In this document: positions 32,465 through 43,833 of the stretch, one piece after another
How positions within the stretch are numbered: the stretch's first letter is position 1
Layout: every line of letters starts with the position of its first letter
From: Trichobilharzia regenti
Lineage: Eukaryota; Platyhelminthes; Trematoda; Strigeidida; Schistosomatidae
DNA: 64,000 bases
NCBI GenBank assembly: GCA_944472135.2
Contig: OX235266.1
Location: forward strand, 17,277,925-17,341,924
Reading direction: 5' to 3'
The notes under the pieces: model-generated
Databases searched by the model: none
Told to the model about the DNA's origin: nothing
Seen by the model: only the letters and a program-made list of their open reading frames with translations
Position numbers and translations under genes: made by a program

Positions 32465-33795
32465 GCATTGAGAGTGGAAGACATGAAAAGGCTAGCTGTC
32501 TTTGATCACAGGTGCCTACGTTCTATCTCCCGTGTCAGGTGGTGGTATAATAAGGCGAGCAATATTGAGGTTAGGCATCAGTCGAGTGCTAGGTAGGCGG
32601 GAGGGGAAATCAATCGACGAGGCTGTGAAGTTACACCGATTGAGATGGTTAGGACATGTGTTACGCATACGTACCTAGTCATCGCCTTCCTCGACTGGCG
32701 GGCTATGTTAGCTGACATAGGGTCAGACTGGAAAACAGTTAGCTAGTGGTGGTCAAACCAAAACATCACCTCATCAGTGAATGAAATCCACAACAGTTAG
32801 TTTAAGCTAGCCACATAGGAAGATGCAGACTTCCTGGTTGGGGTCCTTGGGACGGTAACCCGGTCGATAACTGCTACCTTGTCATGGTGGTCGGGCTTGA
32901 ATACCGTAATGACCCAACATGCTAAACTGACTGTGACTCTGTCTCTGCAGGTCCTACCATGTCAGGAAGGTTGTTTGGATAGCGGTGGTTAAACTAAAAG
33001 CAGTTACCATAGGGTACATGGGCTCCAGTATCCAATCGGATCTAATGGCATATGAACCCATATAGGTCGTCACTGGAAACCATGGGAATGCAGCTCCTGA
33101 CGCTGCTCCGCTGCCTTGCGGATTAGACTGCAAGTTAAAGGCTCGCTGGGGGGGTAGTCCCTTAAGAAAACCACCTGCTTCAGTCTGGGCACCCGGGCAG
33201 TAGTATCTCAGCCCTCACACAATGAATTGAGTAAAGCAACAAACAATCAATGAAACTTATCGCGTGCTATTACACGTGTTGCAGTTTCCTTCTTTCTTCC
33301 CTTCCCGATGATAGTTAACGAATATTGTTTGAACTTGTTAAGCAGGACTTTTTTCCCTCCAGATGAAGTTCTTTATCCGTTCTCTACTTATATATATATT
33401 CTCTTCTTTCTTTTTTTCTTTTGATCTATGTTGTTTTATTATTATTGTGTGGCGCATCCTTCTTGGTGCCATATTGTACCAAGTTTTTATGCGTTTAAAT
33501 AAATAAATAAATTGGGACGGTAAAAACCAATGGTTGGAAACAATTGGTGATATGGCTCAAACTCATCGTTCTCAATGGCTGATGCAGATGCATCCACTCC
33601 TTGTGACTTATGATTTCCAGTGAAACTATATTGTTCTTCGTTATTACTACTTCTTTGTCTTACACCTCTGTTTACTGTCTCTATTATGCATTTCTTCCAC
33701 TTTCTTCTGTTGCTTTGTGTGCTACATGGAGGGGGAGTGGCGAATTGAACTGGTGCATATCGGTGCAAAGTTCTATGTCGAAAACAGACAGACAG
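32465..33795 (+). mobile_element. LINE family B 3' tail, split by a 653-bp insertion
   Basis: Tail blocks at 32465-32858 continue at 33512-33795 (GGGACGGTAAAAACCAATGG onward) and end in (ACAG)n at about 33793. It lies head-to-head with a minus-strand copy starting at 33798. Confidence 0.75.
32859..33511 (+). mobile_element. Non-autonomous LINE derivative with (TAAA)n tail and 12-bp duplication
   Basis: TTGGGACGGTAA is duplicated exactly at 32847-32858 and 33512-33523. The insert starts with the LINE leader (CGGTCGATAACTGCTACC; shared with 26210-25700, minus) and ends GTTTAAATAAATAAATAAA. It has no RT or EN sequence, so it is a deletion derivative that must have been mobilised in trans. Confidence 0.88.
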
Positions 33796-33797
33796 AA

Positions 33798-34460
33798 TGC
33801 ATCTGCGCCAGCCATCACCGAGAACGGTTTTGAGCCATATCACCAATTTTCTCCAGGCTTACACTCCTGAGGACCCCAACCAACCAGTCAGGAAGTCTAC
33901 ACCTCCCTGTGTGGCTGACTGAAATTAGCTGATATGGATCCCATTGATTGGTGAAGCCTTGTCTTTGTGTGGCCACCACTGGCTCTTTCCCGACCTGATC
34001 CTATATCCCCTAACATAGCTTGTCCGTCTAGAAAGGGGACACATCTAGAAAGGTGTAACACATCTTCTTCTTACTATCTCAATCGATGTAACTTCACGGC
34101 CTCATCTATTGGATTTCCCACTCCTTATCTAGCACTTGACTGATGTCTCACCTCAATATTACTCACCTTATTATACCACTACTTAACACGGAAGATAGAA
34201 CGCAGACACTTATGATCAAAGACAACTAGCGGGCCTTTTCGTATCTTCCACTTTCAATGCTGGCCGTGTCTCACAGCCAACCTGATATCACGTCTAATAA
34301 GCCAGAGACGGCGTGAGTAGGCGGACATGTGCCAAACGAGCCTTCTGTATTCGTATATCTGAAGTATCGTCAATGACCAACTCTTTGGGACTGGCTAATG
34401 CAACTTCCTCTTTCAATAAGTGAAGTGGTCAATACGCTCTTCCACTTCACTCACTCGCTA
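33798..34460 (-). mobile_element. LINE family B tail, minus strand
   Basis: Reverse complement of the family-B tail: AATGCATCTGCGCCAGC near 33796, AACTTCACGGCCTCATC near 34089, through CACAGCCAACCTGATATC near 34272. Confidence 0.65.
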
Positions 34461-34499
34461 TATTTTAGATAGTCGTTAATGTTGTCCACTCCTCTAGCT

Positions 34500-34785
34500 A
34501 TATGAGTACATACACTTAAACACACCCAACTATACAATGTACTGGGATAGGATGACAGTTTTAAAATCTAATGTAACAGTATGGTAGAAGGAGAGATTGA
34601 TAACGGAAGCCTTCATTTATCGAATCAACTGAAAGAGAATACGCGTAATTGGGATAATTGAACACTGTCCACTTGAACATCTAGAAAATTCTACTACCCC
34701 TACGAGGACGAATAGCAGAGAACAACGAAAATTACAAAAAACGAAAGTTTCAAAGTTGCATAGTTATAATTGACGATATGATTAT
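34500..34785 (+). mobile_element. PLE 3' arm fragment
   Basis: GGATAGGATGACAGTTTTAA, GCCTTCATTTATCGAATCAA and TGACGATATGATTATG correspond to right-arm sequence of the PLEs at 12415-15000 and 19060-20045. Confidence 0.65.
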
Positions 34786-34787
34786 GA

Positions 34788-35020
34788 AGAGTGCGTCGGT
34801 TGGCCAAAGCTAGAACGCTTGCCAACCATGAATCTCGTCCGGGTTTCGATCTCCACCCGACGCACTTCAAAAACCTCTGTTGACCGGGTAATGTAAGCCT
34901 GTTAAAGAGGAAAAATTGTGCATAAAGCTAGCAAACCTCATCTTGTAAAAATAAACACCACTGCTACCAAGACTTCAAGCCTCTAGCTTGAAGGTGTATG
35001 TTCCACTGAAAACTCGAAGG
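34788..35020 (+). repeat. tRNA-headed SINE, family T1
   Basis: Head GAGTGCGTCGGTTGGCC...GACGCAC, body TGTTAAAGAGGAAAAATTG and 3' end TATGTTCCACTGAAAACTCG. Confidence 0.65.
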
Positions 35021-35064
35021 AAGGGAAAAAATATGCTATAGGTTGTGTTCGAAACCTTGTCATC

Positions 35065-35720
35065 CAGAAGTTAGCATTCATGGACTGGCCATTGGATCGG
35101 GTGCCAGGGCGTTAATGGTCTACGAGCTAGCTCACCTTGTAACCAGAAGGTCGTGAGTTCGAATCCTAGCTGTGGGTGTGTTATGTACTGCTGCCGAGTG
35201 AGTTATTAGAGTTTCCCCGTCACCAGTTATGTTATGTACTCGTCGAGTAGTTAATAGTCCTGACACGGAAAGAGGGAAATCAGAAGACCACCAGGTTTAT
35301 GATGATACTTGTATTTTCCAGACAAGGAAAATAAATGTCACACAAGAGTGTGAGTGAAATGGTACAAGTGTACGAAAAAGTGTGTGAACAAGAATACAGT
35401 ACAAAAGTATATATGAAAATGGCTAATACACATGAACCAATAAATAGCCAGTTTTAACATGATTGGTTGTAATGTCATGTGACAACAAGGTCATGCATGT
35501 CTATTTAGTTAGTGGACAGACAAAAGCATATTGTCAGTTATAATGAAATATCGATCCATATACACATAGCAAAATCTAATAGACTGTCACAAACAAAACA
35601 CACATCATGTGGATACATATCAGGATGTGTACTGTGAAGAGTCCCAAACTAGGAAAAAACAGCTGCAGGTTTTCCAATGGTTCTCTAACTAATGTCCGGT
35701 AACCAATCAAATACCTACAA
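35065..35720 (+). repeat. Sm-alpha-type SINE split by a solo LTR inside its hammerhead
   Basis: The 5' part (GGTCTACGAGCTAGCTCACC, box B GAGTTCGAATCC) ends at GTGGGTG (35178). The hammerhead resumes at 35628 with TGTACTGTGAAGAGTCCC. The LTR at 35179-35622 is inserted in the stem I 5' strand. Confidence 0.8.
35179..35622 (+). mobile_element. Solo LTR, family B (444 bp)
   Basis: Starts TGTTATGTACTGCTGCCG and ends GGATACATATCA. Flanking 5-mers are GGGTG (35174-35178) and GGATG (35623-35627), one mismatch, in line with an aged 5-bp duplication. Confidence 0.85.
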
Positions 35721-35724
35721 ACCA

Positions 35725-36120
35725 ACACTTGAATATCAATAAGATGCTCACTAGCGACTGGCCCTATTCAGGTAGGTTCCAGTGAGAAGTCATGACCAGT
35801 AGGGTGCAGCAGGTCGAGTGTGAGGACATATACTCGCCGAAGACATTGGCTAGGGGTCGCGCTATGTCGTGAATTGGCAGAAGTTAGAATTCATGGGCTG
35901 GTCATTGGATCGGGTCCCAGTGGCTTAATGGTTTACGAGCTAGGTCGCTAGCCTTGTAACCAGAAGGTCCTGGGTTTGAACGTGGTGGTGGGTGTGTACT
36001 GATTAAGAATCTGAATCTAGGACGACAGAAACAGCTGGCTATCCAGTAATCCCCGGCTGGTTTTCCAATGATTCTCTAGCCGATGTCAGCTTATGATGAA
36101 ATCTTGTAACCAATAAACAG
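35725..36120 (+). repeat. Long Sm-alpha-type repeat, 110 bp before the last TCF exon
   Basis: The 5' part GATGCTCACTAGCGACTGGC, then GACCAGTAGGGTGCAGCAGG, the tRNA-like section, a hammerhead block with core ATTAAGA, and the tail ATGATGAAATCTTGTAACC. Confidence 0.8.
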
Positions 36121-36229
36121 GTCGTGTTTCATTCATGAATGCCCTAGTGTCATACACATCCTAACTTTTGTACACTTTTTAATTCTAATTTTAATAACTA
36201 AATAAACTGCTTCTTCATGTTTGTTTTAG

Positions 36230-37456
36230 ACGAAAGAAGAAGTGTATTCGTTTCTTGACAGATGCAGAATATGAAGAAGACAATAATATACTGCCTATCT
36301 CTCCTATATCCTCATCATCACCAAATACTGCCGCCAACTCGTCGAAGACTACACCGACTGTAGCAATAACGGCAGCTGCGACTGGAGCAGTTAACTCAAC
36401 TGTAACAACACAGACAAATTTACCGCATTATTGTCCTATAAATCAATTCCCAACATCATTACCATCAACATCATCTAATGGTGAGGTGGTAAGCTGCTTG
36501 AATATGCTAAGTAGTGGTGATCCGGTAGTAGTCTATGGACAAATTATCCGCCTAATATACTGCATCACCCTCTCTCATTAAATAATAATAATAATAATGA
36601 TTCAACTCGGGATGATGCTATCAATGAACGTTTACTGACGACTTATATGTCAAGAAATTCGCATAGTATAGCTGATCTTACAACTCCGACAAGTACAGTC
36701 TCATCGATGATGACAAGTGTTCAAATAGGTGATAATGATGAGGATGACGGTGGTGATTCTTGTAGTAGACCTGAAAAATCCTTTAAAAGAAATTCAATTA
36801 ACAAGAATAGTAATAATAATAATAATAACTCAATAATACCCTCCTATTCAACAAATATGCTATCGTCTTCTGAATCGTTGAATAATACTAATAATAATTG
36901 GTCATCCGTATATAAACATGCAGTTTATCCGTTAGTTGAAAATACTTCTTCTTCTTCTACAGCGGCTATACTGAAATCGAATCTTTTACTTCTTCAAGAT
37001 ACTTTTAAACCAGCGAAAATATCACCTTCAACATCTCCACCACTACCAGTGTCGTTACCCTCTGCTGCGTCTGGTGGTAGTCTACTTTCAGTGCCGCCTA
37101 TTCCTACATCACTACCGCAGCCGCCGTTGCCCCCACCGTCGCCTATTCATCTTCCGATGTCTACATCATCTGAAGATGTGAATTACTGTGGATCATCATC
37201 AACACTTTTGAATACTATCACTAATACTACTAATGAAAGAATAATGATGAAGATGGCTATATCGAATCCTTCGTATAATAATTATCATGAGAAGTATTCT
37301 AAGACGACAGTGATATCCTGCAGTACCAGCAGTACTCCTTCTTCGTCTACTACTGCTACGACGATTGGTACTCATGCCTCATCGATTGTTGCTGGTGGTA
37401 GTAGTAGTAGTAGGGGTTCTACTGTTGATATTTTTTGTAAGCCTGAAGGTGATTGA
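36230..37456 (+). CDS. TCF/LEF transcription factor, last coding exon, with a frame break
   Basis: The acceptor TTGTTTTAG is followed by A, completing Arg from the previous AG. Then RKKCIRFLTDAEYEEDN supplies the fourth C-clamp cysteine (one Lys shorter than the usual RRKKKC). The frame stays open to a stop at 36579-36581. The -1 frame becomes open from 36521 and runs about 310 codons to TGA at 37454-37456. Its composition is the same Ser/Asn/Pro-rich type (TNYPPNILHHPLSLNN, MSRNSHSIADLTTPTS). I infer that the two belong together and that one base is missing, or two are extra, near 36525-36545. I found no phase-compatible intron to bridge them. A PLSL block just after the break resembles the CtBP-binding motif of other TCFs (weak inference). 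If the break is real, the protein ends soon after the C-clamp. Confidence 0.85.
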
Positions 37457-38632
37457 TTAGAAGTAATCGGGAGGCAAAAATGTCATTTCATCCTACAGTG
37501 TTGGAGAATAATAATCACACTTTGGAATTCTTCGTCTTCTTCTCCTGTTCGTTTGTCTCTCTTGCGTTTTTGCTGCGTGTGTGTGTTTCATTCAAGCGGC
37601 CTTCCTTTTCTTTTCTCCTAACTGTCACTAGTATTGTGACTGATAATAATGATGATATTATTATTATTATTATTATTTAATCAACCTAATTACAAGTTTT
37701 TAAAAACTGGTTTATATTTTCATTTATTTAATATATTTATTGATTTATTTATTCATAATATGATATGGTCATTATTCCTGTTCCACCGGTTCTGTTTTCT
37801 TGTTTGTATTTTCACATATACTATGTGTTTGTAGTCACTTTCACAGGTCGTCGTCATCAGCATCATCATGATCACGATACTCCTACTGCCGTTGCTGTTG
37901 TTGTTGTTATTATGTTAATACTTTTAGCTAGTTAAAATAACTGCTGACGAAACTAATCAAATTTTTATTTGTTTTTTTTTTTTTGGTTGGGTATCTATTT
38001 GCCCCACTTTGTTTTCCTCGACATCACTTCATCTTCATTTGTTTGTTTGTTTGTCTGTCTGTTGATTTTCGTCGCCTTGTTGAAGGGAGAGTTACATTTT
38101 TTTGCCCGCCTACCCGCCATCCGTCCAGTTTATTCGCGCCTTCGTTCCAGTTAGCGCCATTTTCTCTCTCTCTCTCTCTATGAAGAGATCTTTGTGTGTG
38201 TGTTTGAGTCTGACGGCGAGAGTCGGTGGGTGGGTGGGTGGGTGTCTGCCGGTCTGTCCGCCTATCTGCTTCAACTTGTTATTCTGTGATTATCCGTCTC
38301 ACTGACTCACAATCGACTGTGCATCTACCATTGTCTGTCTGTGTGTATGTGTGCGCGCGTGTGTGCTATACTCAACGTACTGTCATTCAACTTTCTTTTG
38401 ATTTTTCTTTCAATTATTTGAACGATAACAAAAAAAACCGCCGGTTTCGAACTGTCTTCACGACGACAACGACTACTAATATTACTACAATTACTGCTGA
38501 TCATGAAGATCGCTTATGCAGTGCAATGCAATGCAATAGAGTATTGCCTAAATCATATTGATTTCATGATATATTCTGTTTTTATATGTTATTCTCTCTT
38601 TCGTTCTGTCCTGGTGTACTCATCATTACGTG

Positions 38633-38635
<3 letters not shown>

Positions 38636-38677
<42 letters not shown>
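38636..38677. repeat. (AT)n microsatellite
   Basis: Nearly perfect AT dinucleotide run of 42 bp within the probable 3' UTR. Confidence 0.95.
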
Positions 38678-38680
<3 letters not shown>

Positions 38681-39505
38681 AGATATTATATTCATCATGA
38701 TGGAAGTGGGGAGGGGGCCGACAAATTGTTCAAAGTGGAAATTCAACTCTATTTCGCTTTTTTTTTCTCTCTCGCTCATTGTGTGTATATTTTGATCCGT
38801 ATTGTTCAGTGTTACTCCTGTTATTTTCTGAAGAACCTAATATGTATACTGCTGACAAATATGATATCTATATCTATATTACATACCATATGCTGTATGG
38901 TTAATAATTCTGTCTAAAAGTGTATTTACTCCACTCCACGTCACTCCTTTCTTGCTTGCCTACCTGCCTGTCTGCTTACTTACTTAGTTAGTTACTTACT
39001 TACTTGCCTACGTACTTAATTGTGCCCCCATTGATATTGCATCATTCACGTGTACATATAAACTCATGTGCTTTGTTCTCTTCTACTGTTTGTTGCCTTA
39101 CTCTTTTGCCTCTCACCCTACTTATTATCACAACTAATACTCCTGCCGGGGTTGCCACTGCTGACACCACCGTACCTGTTGTTGTTCCGCCCTCTTCAGT
39201 GTGTAATCCCTGGTCTTTTTCTTTTTTTCGTCTTATTCTAATTTTTGTGCAATTTGTAAACTTCCCCGCCCACACACACGATTTTCGTCCTCATTTTCTG
39301 ATTAGGTATTATTATTATTATTATTATCCACCGCCGTCCCTAACGCGCCCTGCCCGTCACCCTTACCCTCTTGCCGTCCCCATCATCTTTTGTATTCTTT
39401 AGTGTGTGTGTGTGTGCACACATGGAGAGAGTGAGAGAGGCGAACAAAGAAAGAGCAGCTAATTGACGACTGTGTGTTAAATATTAGTGATCAAGATCTT
39501 CTTTG

Positions 39506-39540
39506 GTGCGCGCGCGCCCACACACACACACCTACACACA
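39506..39540. repeat. Alternating GC/CA purine-pyrimidine tract
   Basis: TGCGCGCGCGCCCACACACA is followed by further CA repeats. Such a tract could adopt Z-DNA. Confidence 0.6.
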
Positions 39541-39762
39541 CATCCATATACACGTGCGTATATGTTAATGTTTAACTTGTAATTTCTTTTTCTTTTTTTA
39601 TATAGTTGGTTTATTTTTATGCAATAATGCAATCCTGAAGTGATGATTATGTAATATTAATAATAATAATGATAATAATAATATTATTATTAGGCCAATT
39701 TATCTTCATTCAATTCAATATATAATAATTATGATAATAATAATAACAATATTAACGGTAAT

Positions 39763-39768
39763 AATAAA
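39763..39768 (+). terminator. Candidate polyadenylation signal AATAAA
   Basis: AATAAA followed 10-20 bp later by GTGTGTGTTAATG, a GT-rich downstream element. It is the best candidate after the TCF stop, but AT-rich sequence makes chance matches common. Confidence 0.35.
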
Positions 39769-39789
39769 ATAGCCCAGTGTGTGTTAATG

Positions 39790-40190
39790 ATTTTACTAAT
39801 ACATTCTGAAAGAATTTGCTTTCTTCTTTTCCTTTATTCGTCTATTTGTTTTCTATCTATCCGATCATAGACAGATGTCTACATTCTATCTCCCGGTGTT
39901 AGCTGATTTAGTACGCTGAACATTACTTAGTATTGATATTATTATTCTCTGTTTAGGCTTACCCTACGATTTCCCCTATTCTATCATCCCTTCACCCCAT
40001 CACAATCTCTTCTACATCACCCTAGGATTGACGTCCAGCTCGTGGTTTCTTATTTAAGTTCCACTTGAGGGGGGAGGGCTTGTCTAGTAGCGTGTTGTGT
40101 GATGTCTCTCAATGATCTCTGTAAAGAATGTGTCTGATCCAGCTGCATTTTCTTCGGTAGGTTGGTTCTTGGTTGGTTAGTTCGTTTCTT
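39790..40190. other. Intergenic sequence, nothing recognised
   Basis: C/T-rich, no element or gene that I recognise. Confidence 0.4.
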
Positions 40191-40194
40191 CTGA

Positions 40195-40500
40195 AGCCCT
40201 ACGTAGGATTCTTAATAAAGCAGGAATTAGGGCGGCATTCTAACCTACAAGCTATGTAGGCTAAAAGACCCGGTGGACCCAATTAAACAAAATAATATAA
40301 TTTACAAAATACCCTGCAATGACTGTGAGTTAGGTCAACTACATAGGCCAGTCAAACTAGTAGGTCCGGATTAGTCAGATTGTCGGAATATAAGAAATTT
40401 AGCTAAGGGGAGAATGGTTGACCCCGAGAAAATGAGTAATTTAGAAAAAAAGCACTCAGCAATTGCACTGCATGCATTAACAAACAACCACACAATAGGG
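40195..40500 (+). mobile_element. PLE endonuclease-region fragment
   Basis: GAAGCCCTACGTAGGATTCT, CCCTGCAATGACTGTGAG and CAACCACACAATAGGG match the linker/GIY-YIG region of the PLEs at 14340-14660 and 19370-19735. It has multiple stops. Confidence 0.65.
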
Positions 40501-40694
40501 TGGTTAGTTCGTTCTAAGTGTTTCTTGTTGCCAATTCTTTCCGACTACCTTATCTTCAGTAAAGATTTAGAGAAGGAAGTTGTTGACAAAAGTCTGAGGC
40601 GGTGGCCTGTTGGAAATGCCCTTCGTGATTCACTAAGTCTCTGAAGAATATATCGAAGCACTAGCTTGAATTTTATTCCGCAAACTGAGTGCAG

Positions 40695-40990
40695 AAGATT
40701 TTCAGGATTTCATTATGAACTGACATTGGTTAGAGGACCATTGGAAAACCAGCTGGGAGTACTGGACCGGTGTTTTGTCAACCTAGTCTGCGACTCTTCG
40801 TCAGTATGCCAGAGTTCGAACCCAGGACCTTATGATGACAAGGCTAGTGAGTTCGTAGACCATTAAGCCACCGGGACCCGATCCAATGACCAGCCCACGA
40901 ATTCCAACTTCTACCAATTCACGATATGGCGCCAGTACTGGCGTATGTCATCTGCGGAGAGTGTTTGTCGTCACACCCAACTCGCTGTAC
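40695..40990 (-). repeat. Sm-alpha-type SINE copy
   Basis: Minus copy with GAGTTCGAACCCAGG (box B) and hammerhead core ACGAAGA. Stem II is degraded. Confidence 0.7.
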
Positions 40991-41504
40991 CTCACTAGAA
41001 CCCAGGTAACTAACTGCCTAGCTACCTTAATAGGATTAGTCACCAGTGATTTCAAAGGGATGAAAGTGGCCTGCTTAAAATTTCGGCTACCCAAAAACCT
41101 CCACCTAATTCAGTTTGTTTAAATTTGCTAAAATATAACCTTTAATATTGGCGAGTATTTGAAACATTTACAACCCGCTGATTCTCACAAGTTTCTACTA
41201 GGCATACGAAAAAGCACTACCCTTCTCGATGGTTGGCAGCTTATCCCAGTACATGAGATGACCGTTTCTGAGTGATGTGCTTGGCCTGCAAAATGTACCC
41301 CTGAAATTTTCATAACTGGCATTCACCAAAAAAAAACGTCGTTGTTTATTTCTTTAGGTTAAATAGAACTGTGGTTACACGATGTCTACTTTCAATTAAT
41401 CTTTGATTTGAAGATCCTGGACGTAGGAGAAGTATCATGCGTTAAACTGCGCTGAAAATTTACTAACATTGTGTTCAGAATAAAGCTGTTATTGTTATTA
41501 TTAT

Positions 41505-41960
41505 TAAAGATGTATGTCCACTCTTAAGGTTCTTCTGTCAACTTTGTTGGTTTCCGCTTGTAAGTCTTCGAGTTTGTGTCACATTAGAAATAAATCATCG
41601 CCAAAATGTAGATCTTCTAGAGTCTTCCTATCGGTGGTCCAGCGTGTCCTTGTCTCTTCACTCCTCACAGTCTAACGCACAATCCAGTCCACTACAATTA
41701 AGAGTATCATCGGTGATAATAGACAGACAGCCAGCCTTGTCTTACTGCTGTATTCACTTCGAACGCCTAGCTGAGTTTTCCGTTGTGGATCGCCTGACTG
41801 ACTGGTGGCGGCATTGTTATATATAGCCAACTGTTGAATGAGGTTGATAAAGGCTCAAGCACTGCACACGCCGTAGTGTTGAAAGCAGTTTCCAAATTAC
41901 TTCTTTGTCAACGCTATTCTTCAGTGGGCAATACTGAGGTTAAGCATTGATTGTTAGATA
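41505..41960 (-). mobile_element. RTE/SR2-like RT fragment
   Basis: The minus strand gives a DLHFGDDLFLM-type block (degraded FADD catalytic motif) followed by KLEDLQAETN, the same order as in 46640-46960. Confidence 0.55.
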
Positions 41961-42340
41961 AGAAGGTGGTGAATTCAACCGATAAGGTTGTGAAGCTAGG
42001 TTTGAAAAAAAAACTTAAGATTGGTCAAGTCAGGGAACGATATCAGTCCGGAAAGTCTTTGACAGTTGGTTTTAGTCTCTTATGTGCTGAGATTTAGATT
42101 CGTTGACTGGAGTCGCCAGGATGTTGAGAACCAATTGGCAGCTGGAGACTTTTGGTGATATGACCCAAAACCGTTTTCAGATGCACATTTGCTTCTTCGT
42201 GATTTCTTGTATTCACTGAAAACCCTCGCTCATTTTTTTATCTCCTTTCTGTCTTATTCCTCTGCCCTTGTGTGTTACACATGGAGTGGGACAACTTGAA
42301 CTGTTGCACTCTTGTGCAAAGTCCTATGTTGAAAGTGAAT
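41930..42340 (+). mobile_element. LINE family B tail, diverged
   Basis: GGGCAATACTGAGGTTAAGC, GGTGATATGACCCAAAACCG and GTGCAAAGTCCTATGTTGAA follow the order of the family-B tail but without an open frame. Confidence 0.5.
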
Positions 42341-42646
42341 TAGTCAGTCAAATCAAATTTGTCAACTCACATACATAATAAATAAGTCGTCACATGATAA
42401 AATATATGTTGAATCTCAAGCCAATAAAGCAATCGATACTAATTTTAAATTAACAACCAATCACAATCAAGGTTGACCGAATAGATAATTAGTTATGATC
42501 AGCGATGATTAATTCACTTCGTCATATTAGAGTTTGCAGTTCAGATGTTTTGCGATAAAATCGGCAAGGTTAAAAAAAGACAACCATATCACCTGATCTA
42601 CAAATCCTCAGACGACACTGCTTATATGGGGGGTTGATGATACTAC

Positions 42647-42985
42647 TGTGGTGAGAGCAGGCTTCTAGCCGATTGGTAGATATTAACTTACGTCAATGTC
42701 TAGATCGCTAATATTGGCCATGAGAAAATATGAACAAGACTGATTCAACAACCAATCACAGTAGACTTAACGTGGGCAAATGCGATTCGCAGATATGTGG
42801 CTTAACTTTCTGAGAAACCAGTCACAGGCAGCAGTACAGAATAACCTAGAGCAAGAAACAACCAATCAGAAAACTGTGTTTGTTTGCTTGAATAAGCTAT
42901 AATAATGTACATGAAATATATATAAATACGTGCTGATTTCCTTAATAAACTATCTGTTACCTGACTCTTGTCTTCTGTTGTTACA
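42647..42985. mobile_element. Solo LTR, family A, reversed (339 bp, target duplication CTAC)
   Basis: Starts TGTGGTGAGAGCAGG and ends TCTTCTGTTGTTACA, the reverse complement of the copy at 497-804. CTAC is duplicated at 42643-42646 and 42986-42989. Confidence 0.85.
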
Positions 42986-43246
42986 CTACTACCCAGCTGC
43001 ACAAGGTTGAGTGAAAGATATGGAGTGAGATTCGAATCCTAAGACCTATTAGTTGGAATTTGAATGGATAAGCCAATGTGCTACTTCTCTACACTTAGAA
43101 TTTATTCTGTTTTAAACTCCTGTTTATATGAATAAGGAAAGGACGAACATATATTTCCAGGCAGAGGATAATACGACCTCGTTACATTTCGTGGATAGTC
43201 TTCTTTCAACTGTCTACATCCTTAATAATTTATTTTATTTTTTAAA

Positions 43247-43432
43247 AATTTTATTATAACTTGACTCCATACAGTATTTTTGGTACAAGTATGTAATTTT
43301 CAGCATATGATATCGGTAGCCCAAATTTTGCAGGCCAGCTATAGATATCAGGTGTACGTCGGTTTGGAATCGAACCCCGAATCATGTTCATGGTCGGCGA
43401 GCGTCCTAACCGCTGTGCCACCGACGTATATT
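43247..43432 (-). repeat. tRNA-headed SINE, family T3
   Basis: Reverse-strand head TACGTCGGTGGCACAGCGG, box B GGTTCGATTCC, body GATATCTATAGCTGGCC and a T-rich (minus A-rich) 3' end. Better copies are at 53083 and 55604. Confidence 0.7.
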
Positions 43433-43833
43433 ACAAAATGGCGTCTGAACATACTTTTTACAACGATTTCAAGGTAGACAGATAGAAAGTATAAGCAACA
43501 CAATTTCAAAGGTGATCTAAGTAGACAATTATTTAGTGTTAAAAGAGTAACTATTTAATGTAGTAATTAGACTAAGGGGTAGAGTTCAAATTTGGCTTAA
43601 AAATATGGATGAACAAAATACAAGATAGAACAACAGAGTTAACTTATGGTGGAGAGTTCAGGAGGGTGGGTGGGGATGAACAGTGAAGTAAAATTATAAA
43701 ATAGTTTAGTAGGTTTGGAGTTGTAATGGCGAGCTTAACTCAGTGAGTGGAATATTATGCAACAAAACAATTATGGTTACCATAACAGTGAGCGATTAGT
43801 CACACTCTCTTTCTGTATGCCTAGACTGGTTCG

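Larger units (their letters stand above)
37457..39785 (+). other. Probable 3' untranslated region of the TCF/LEF gene
   Basis: Follows the stop with no splice-like interruption I trust. It consists of T-rich, GT-rich, TTG- and ATT-repeat low-complexity sequence, without recognised transposable elements, unlike all introns here. The end is set by the polyadenylation signal at 39763. Confidence 0.4.

Noticed and set aside
36489..36531. Short intron bridging the two frames of the last TCF exon
   Set aside because: None of the GT/AG pairs in this interval joins the frames in phase without a stop, and such an intron would be under 50 bp.
38102..39402. Hydrophobic or Cys-rich open readings downstream of TCF
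   Set aside because: Short, T-rich or GT-rich, no homology recognised; better explained as 3' UTR low-complexity sequence.
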